Source: UBA4744 sp963718995 (GTDB lineage: Bacteria > Actinomycetota > Acidimicrobiia > Spongiisociales > UBA4744). Taken from it: a stretch of 64,000 nucleotides of DNA. Positions 59,123-64,000 of this stretch are shown one piece after another. Within the stretch, counting starts at the first letter, position 1. The number at the start of each line of letters is the position of its first letter. Location of the stretch: assembly GCA_963718995.1 (NCBI GenBank), contig CAVRAP010000006.1, positions 1-64,000 on the forward strand. Reading direction: 5' to 3'. The notes under the pieces are model-generated. The model worked only from the letters and a program-made list of their open reading frames with translations. It had not been told where the DNA came from and ran no database searches. Both the position numbers and the translations under genes were made by a program.

Positions 59123-62100
59123 TTGACTTCGCGCGTCGCTGACCGCTTCTCTTTTGGCAAAATCCCCGAAGTACTACCACTACCCGACCTGCTTGCGGTT
59201 CAATACGAATCGTTTCAATGGTTCATCGAAGAAGGCCTGAAAGAGATTTTCGTTGGCATCTCGCCGATCGAGGACTTCACGGGCGAGCTTGCGTTGGAAT
59301 TGACCGACCATCGCTTCGGCGACCCGCCGAGGACGTTGGAGGAATGCAAGGAACGGGACGCTCACTTCTCGCGACCGTTGTTCGTGACCGCCCGGTTCGT
59401 GAACCGCAAGACCGGTGAGATCAAGGAGCAGCAGGTATTCCTCGGCGACTTCCCGATCATGACCGAAAACGGCGTGTTCATCATCAACGGCACCGAGCGG
59501 GTGGTCGTCAGTCAGCTGGTTCGTTCGCCCGGCGTCTACTTCGACAGCACCCCCGACAAGACCTCTGACCGCGAGATCTTCACAACCAAACTGATTCCTG
59601 GTCGGGGCGCCTGGCTGGAATTCGACACCGACAAGCGCGACACGATCGGGGTGCGCGTTGATCGCAAGCGCCGCCAGTACGTCAGCGCCTTCCTGCGCGC
59701 CCTGGGGATCGCAGATTCCGATGAAGAGATCCTCGAGTTGTTCAACGGTGCCGAGTCGATCCGCAACACGCTGGCGCGTGACACGGCGGCCGACAAGGAC
59801 GAGGCGCTGCTGGACTTGTACCGGAAGTTGCGGCCCGGCGAGCCAACCACGGTTGAGTCGGCGCGTGGTCTCATCCAAACGCTTTTCAAGAACCCGAAGC
59901 GGTACGACCTGACGCGAGTTGGCCGCTACAAGATGAATCAGAAGTTCGGATGGCCGATTCCCACGGACTACGACCCCGAATCCCAGGGCCTCCTCACCAA
60001 CGACGACATCCTCGACTCGATTCGTTACCTCGTGCACTTGCACGCTGGTGCGAAGACGTTCCTGACGTCCGCGGGTACCGAGGTGCCCGTCCAGACCGAC
60101 GATATCGATCACTTCGGCAACCGGCGCATCCGGACGGTCGGAGAACTGATCCAGAATCAGGTACGCGTGGGTCTCACCCGACTCGAGCGGGTTGTGCGCG
60201 AGCGGATGACTACCCAGGATCCTGAGTCGATCACTCCGCAAAGCCTGATCAATATTCGTCCGGTGGTTTCCGCCATCAACGAGTTTTTCGGCTCCAGCCA
60301 GCTCAGCCAGTTCATGGATCAGCCCAACCCTCTGGCCGGCCTGACCCACCGACGTCGTCTCTCGGCGCTCGGTCCCGGCGGTCTTTCGCGGGAACGGGCC
60401 GGATTCGAGGTACGCGACGTTCATCCTTCCCACTACGGGCGGATGTGTCCGATCGAAACCCCTGAGGGTCCCAACATTGGTCTCATCGGGTCACTCGCGA
60501 CATTCGCCCGGGTCAACCGGTACGGGTTCATCGAGACGCCGTATCGCAAGGTTGAAGGAGGGACGGTCACGAAGAAGATCGACTTCCTGACGGCGAGCGA
60601 GGAAGAGCGATTCGTGATTGCCCAGGCCAATGCGCCGCTGAAGGAGAACGGGGCGTTCCTCAACGACCGGGTGCTCGTGCGCAAGGCAGGTGGCGGCGGC
60701 GAGATCGATCAGGTGCCGCCCAAAGAAGTCGACTACATGGATGTGTCGCCGAAGCAGATCGTATCGGTCGCCACCGCCCTCATCCCGTTCCTCGAACACG
60801 ACGATGCGAACCGGGCGCTCATGGGTTCCAATATGCAGCGTCAAGCCGTGCCGCTCCTTCGCGCCGAAGCGCCGCTGGTCGGGACCGGAGTGGAAGCCCG
60901 GGCCGCCAAGGATTCGGGTGACATGGTCATCAGCACGGTTGCTGGTGAAGTCGTCGATGTCGATGGCAACAGCATCGTCGTCAAAGAGACCGGCACGAAC
61001 GCCAAGCACACCTTCCCCGTGCTGAAGTTCATCCGCTCCAACCAGGGAACGTGCATGAACCAGAAGGCATTGGTGCGGGTCGGCGACAAGGTCAAGGTCG
61101 GCGACGTCCTGGCCGACGGGCACAGCACCGATCAGGGAGAGTTGGCCCTCGGGCGCAACTTGCTGGTTGCGTTCATGCCGTGGGAGGGCCACAACTACGA
61201 AGACGCCATCATCATCTCCGAGCGTCTCGTCAAAGATGACGTGCTGACTTCGATTCACATCGAAGAGCACGAAATCGAGGCACGGGACACCAAACTTGGA
61301 GCGGAGGAGATCACCCGCGACATTCCGAATGTTGCCGAAGAAGTCCTCCACGACCTCGACGAGAACGGCATCATCCGCATCGGAGCCGAAGTCGGACCGG
61401 GTGACTACCTGGTCGGCAAAGTGACCCCGAAGGGTGAGACCGAGCTGACCCCCGAAGAACGCCTGCTGCGCGCGATTTTCGGTGAGAAAGCCCGGGAAGT
61501 TCGCGACACGTCACTCAAAGTTCCTCACGGTGAGGCCGGCAAGGTCACCGACGTGAAGGTGCTGCGGCGTTCCGAGGGCTACGACCTCAAACCGGGTGTC
61601 AATGAGCTCGTGCGGGTCCATGTCGCTCAGCAGCGGAAGATCTCTGAAGGCGACAAACTGGCCGGACGCCACGGCAACAAGGGGGTCATCGCCAAGATCC
61701 TCCCTGAAGAGGATATGCCCTTCATGGAGGACGGGACCCCGGTCGACATCATCCTTTCGCCGCTGGGGGTTCCCTCTCGCATGAACCTCGGTCAGGTGCT
61801 CGAGACCCACTTGGGCTGGGCAGCCGGCCAGGGATGGGCTCCTTTCGAGTCCGATAGCCCGGCGGCGGTCGGGGCCAAGCCCTGGACCAGGGTGGCAACC
61901 CCGGTGTTCGACGGTGCCCGTGAAGGGGAGATCGCCGACGTCCTGGCGAACAGCTTCCCGAACCGGGACGGCCAGCAGCTGGTCGATGGGACGGGCAAGG
62001 CCTTTCTCACCGACGGGCGCAGCGGCCGGCGGTACGACCGTCGCATCACGATCGGGCAGATCTATATCTTGAAACTCGTCCACCTGGTTGACGACAAGAT

Positions 62101-62509
62101 TCACGCCCGGTCCACCGGCCCGTACTCAATGATCACGCAGCAGCCCCTCGGCGGTAAAGCCCAGTTCGGTGGCCAGCGCTTCGGAGAAATGGAAGTCTGG
62201 GCTCTCGAGGCTTACGGCGCTGCCTATGCCCTGCAAGAGCTCCTGACGATCAAATCCGACGACGTGGCCGGCCGTGTGAAGGTCTATGAGGCCATCGTCA
62301 AGGGCGAAAACATCCCCGAACCCGGTATCCCGGAATCGTTCAAGGTGCTGGTCAAGGAAATGCAGAGTCTTTGCCTCAACGTCGAGATGCTCTCGGCCGG
62401 TGAGGAAATCGAACTGCGGGAGCTCGATGAGGATGTGTTCCGCACTGCGGAATCCCTCGGAATCGATCTCTCCCGGCCGGAACGCCGCGAATCAGAAATC
62501 GACGTATAA
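59123..62509 (+). CDS. rpoB: DNA-directed RNA polymerase subunit beta
   Basis: An 1128-residue subunit. TTG 59123 is the start, with AAGGAG six bases upstream. The rifampicin-binding region reads SSQLSQFMDQPNPLAGLTHR then RRLSALGPGGLSRERAG, with the usual drug-contact D, H and S kept and a Pro in place of an Asn. GAEVGPGDYLVGKVTPKGE, AGRHGNKGVIAKILP and the C-terminal GGKAQFGGQRFGEMEVWALE are typical. Confidence 0.97.
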   Translation: MTSRVADRFSFGKIPEVLPLPDLLAVQYESFQWFIEEGLKEIFVGISPIEDFTGELALELTDHRFGDPPRTLEECKERDAHFSRPLFVTARFVNRKTGEIKEQQVFLGDFPIMTENGVFIINGTERVVVSQLVRSPGVYFDSTPDKTSDREIFTTKLIPGRGAWLEFDTDKRDTIGVRVDRKRRQYVSAFLRALGIADSDEEILELFNGAESIRNTLARDTAADKDEALLDLYRKLRPGEPTTVESARGLIQTLFKNPKRYDLTRVGRYKMNQKFGWPIPTDYDPESQGLLTNDDILDSIRYLVHLHAGAKTFLTSAGTEVPVQTDDIDHFGNRRIRTVGELIQNQVRVGLTRLERVVRERMTTQDPESITPQSLINIRPVVSAINEFFGSSQLSQFMDQPNPLAGLTHRRRLSALGPGGLSRERAGFEVRDVHPSHYGRMCPIETPEGPNIGLIGSLATFARVNRYGFIETPYRKVEGGTVTKKIDFLTASEEERFVIAQANAPLKENGAFLNDRVLVRKAGGGGEIDQVPPKEVDYMDVSPKQIVSVATALIPFLEHDDANRALMGSNMQRQAVPLLRAEAPLVGTGVEARAAKDSGDMVISTVAGEVVDVDGNSIVVKETGTNAKHTFPVLKFIRSNQGTCMNQKALVRVGDKVKVGDVLADGHSTDQGELALGRNLLVAFMPWEGHNYEDAIIISERLVKDDVLTSIHIEEHEIEARDTKLGAEEITRDIPNVAEEVLHDLDENGIIRIGAEVGPGDYLVGKVTPKGETELTPEERLLRAIFGEKAREVRDTSLKVPHGEAGKVTDVKVLRRSEGYDLKPGVNELVRVHVAQQRKISEGDKLAGRHGNKGVIAKILPEEDMPFMEDGTPVDIILSPLGVPSRMNLGQVLETHLGWAAGQGWAPFESDSPAAVGAKPWTRVATPVFDGAREGEIADVLANSFPNRDGQQLVDGTGKAFLTDGRSGRRYDRRITIGQIYILKLVHLVDDKIHARSTGPYSMITQQPLGGKAQFGGQRFGEMEVWALEAYGAAYALQELLTIKSDDVAGRVKVYEAIVKGENIPEPGIPESFKVLVKEMQSLCLNVEMLSAGEEIELRELDEDVFRTAESLGIDLSRPERRESEIDV

Positions 62510-62549
62510 CCAAAGTAAACAACGGCCGTGACCACCTGGAAGGAGCGCC

Positions 62550-64000
<1,451 letters not shown>

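Noticed and set aside
59180..60433. A 417-codon reverse-strand open frame opposite rpoB; similar long ones lie opposite nuoL (35699-36970), nuoM (37005-38327) and rpoC (62376-63848).
   Set aside because: They mirror the codon structure of strongly conserved genes in GC-rich DNA and have no recognisable protein features.

Overview
The window is GC-rich (roughly 60-65% by eye), gene-dense and almost entirely chromosomal housekeeping and energy metabolism. The end of the window carries the order tuf - rpmG - (R)-hydratase (HadA/B-like) - ... - tRNA-Trp - secE - nusG - rplK - rplA - rplJ - rplL - rpoB - rpoC. This is the actinobacterial version of that locus, so the host is most likely an Actinomycetota. 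The respiratory gene content (ba3-type oxidase, Nar, split cytochrome b) would fit a deep-branching class such as Acidimicrobiia, but that rank is inference. I see no phage, plasmid, IS or CRISPR signature.

Layout. 1-3.5 kb: end of narG, then narHJI (membrane nitrate reductase). 3.5-7.7 kb: aldo/keto reductase; a reverse-strand fluoride block (two FluC/CrcB and a DUF190 protein) headed by a recognisable fluoride riboswitch; mobA; a GNAT protein. 7.7-19.5 kb: copper chaperone PCuAC and two SCO proteins, a YghZ-like reductase, a ba3-type cytochrome oxidase operon including a 48-residue subunit IIa gene, and a divergent operon of cytochrome c, a GltD-like FAD/ferredoxin protein, split cytochrome b/subunit IV, Rieske protein and cytochrome c. 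19.5-29.4 kb: ArsR/FTR1, methyltransferase, RND exporter with divergent TetR, septum-formation-like protein, phosphodiesterase, a haem-binding (ethylbenzene-dehydrogenase-like) lipoprotein and a haloalkane dehalogenase. 29.5-39.8 kb: nuoABCD-HIJKLMN without nuoEFG. 39.8-49.9 kb: DinB-like protein, glgB, midA, a decayed subtilase, HtpX-like peptidase and small membrane proteins. 50-64 kb: four tRNAs, tuf and the ribosomal/RNA polymerase cluster, with an ECF sigma/anti-sigma pair inserted before tRNA-Trp.

How it works together. Nitrate reductase, the 11-subunit complex I, the b6f-like complex and the ba3 oxidase outline a branched quinone-based respiratory chain; PCuAC and SCO proteins would load CuA. 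The GltD-like protein inside the bc operon and the absence of the NADH-oxidising NuoEFG arm are the two features that make the electron input side unusual.

The most striking non-genic structure is a set of dispersed repeats. One family is a strict 7-nt periodic repeat (CAGTNNN, and its complement) forming long imperfect hairpins at gene junctions, including inside the nuo and ribosomal-protein operons. Others are GC-rich palindromes (CCTCCCCCC/GGGGGGAGG and CCCTCTCCCGC/GCGGGAGAGGG types); a cluster of the latter lies in frame inside midA. At least seven otherwise good genes carry one or more single-base frameshifts, several of them an extra base in a run of G, which suggests sequence error as much as biology.
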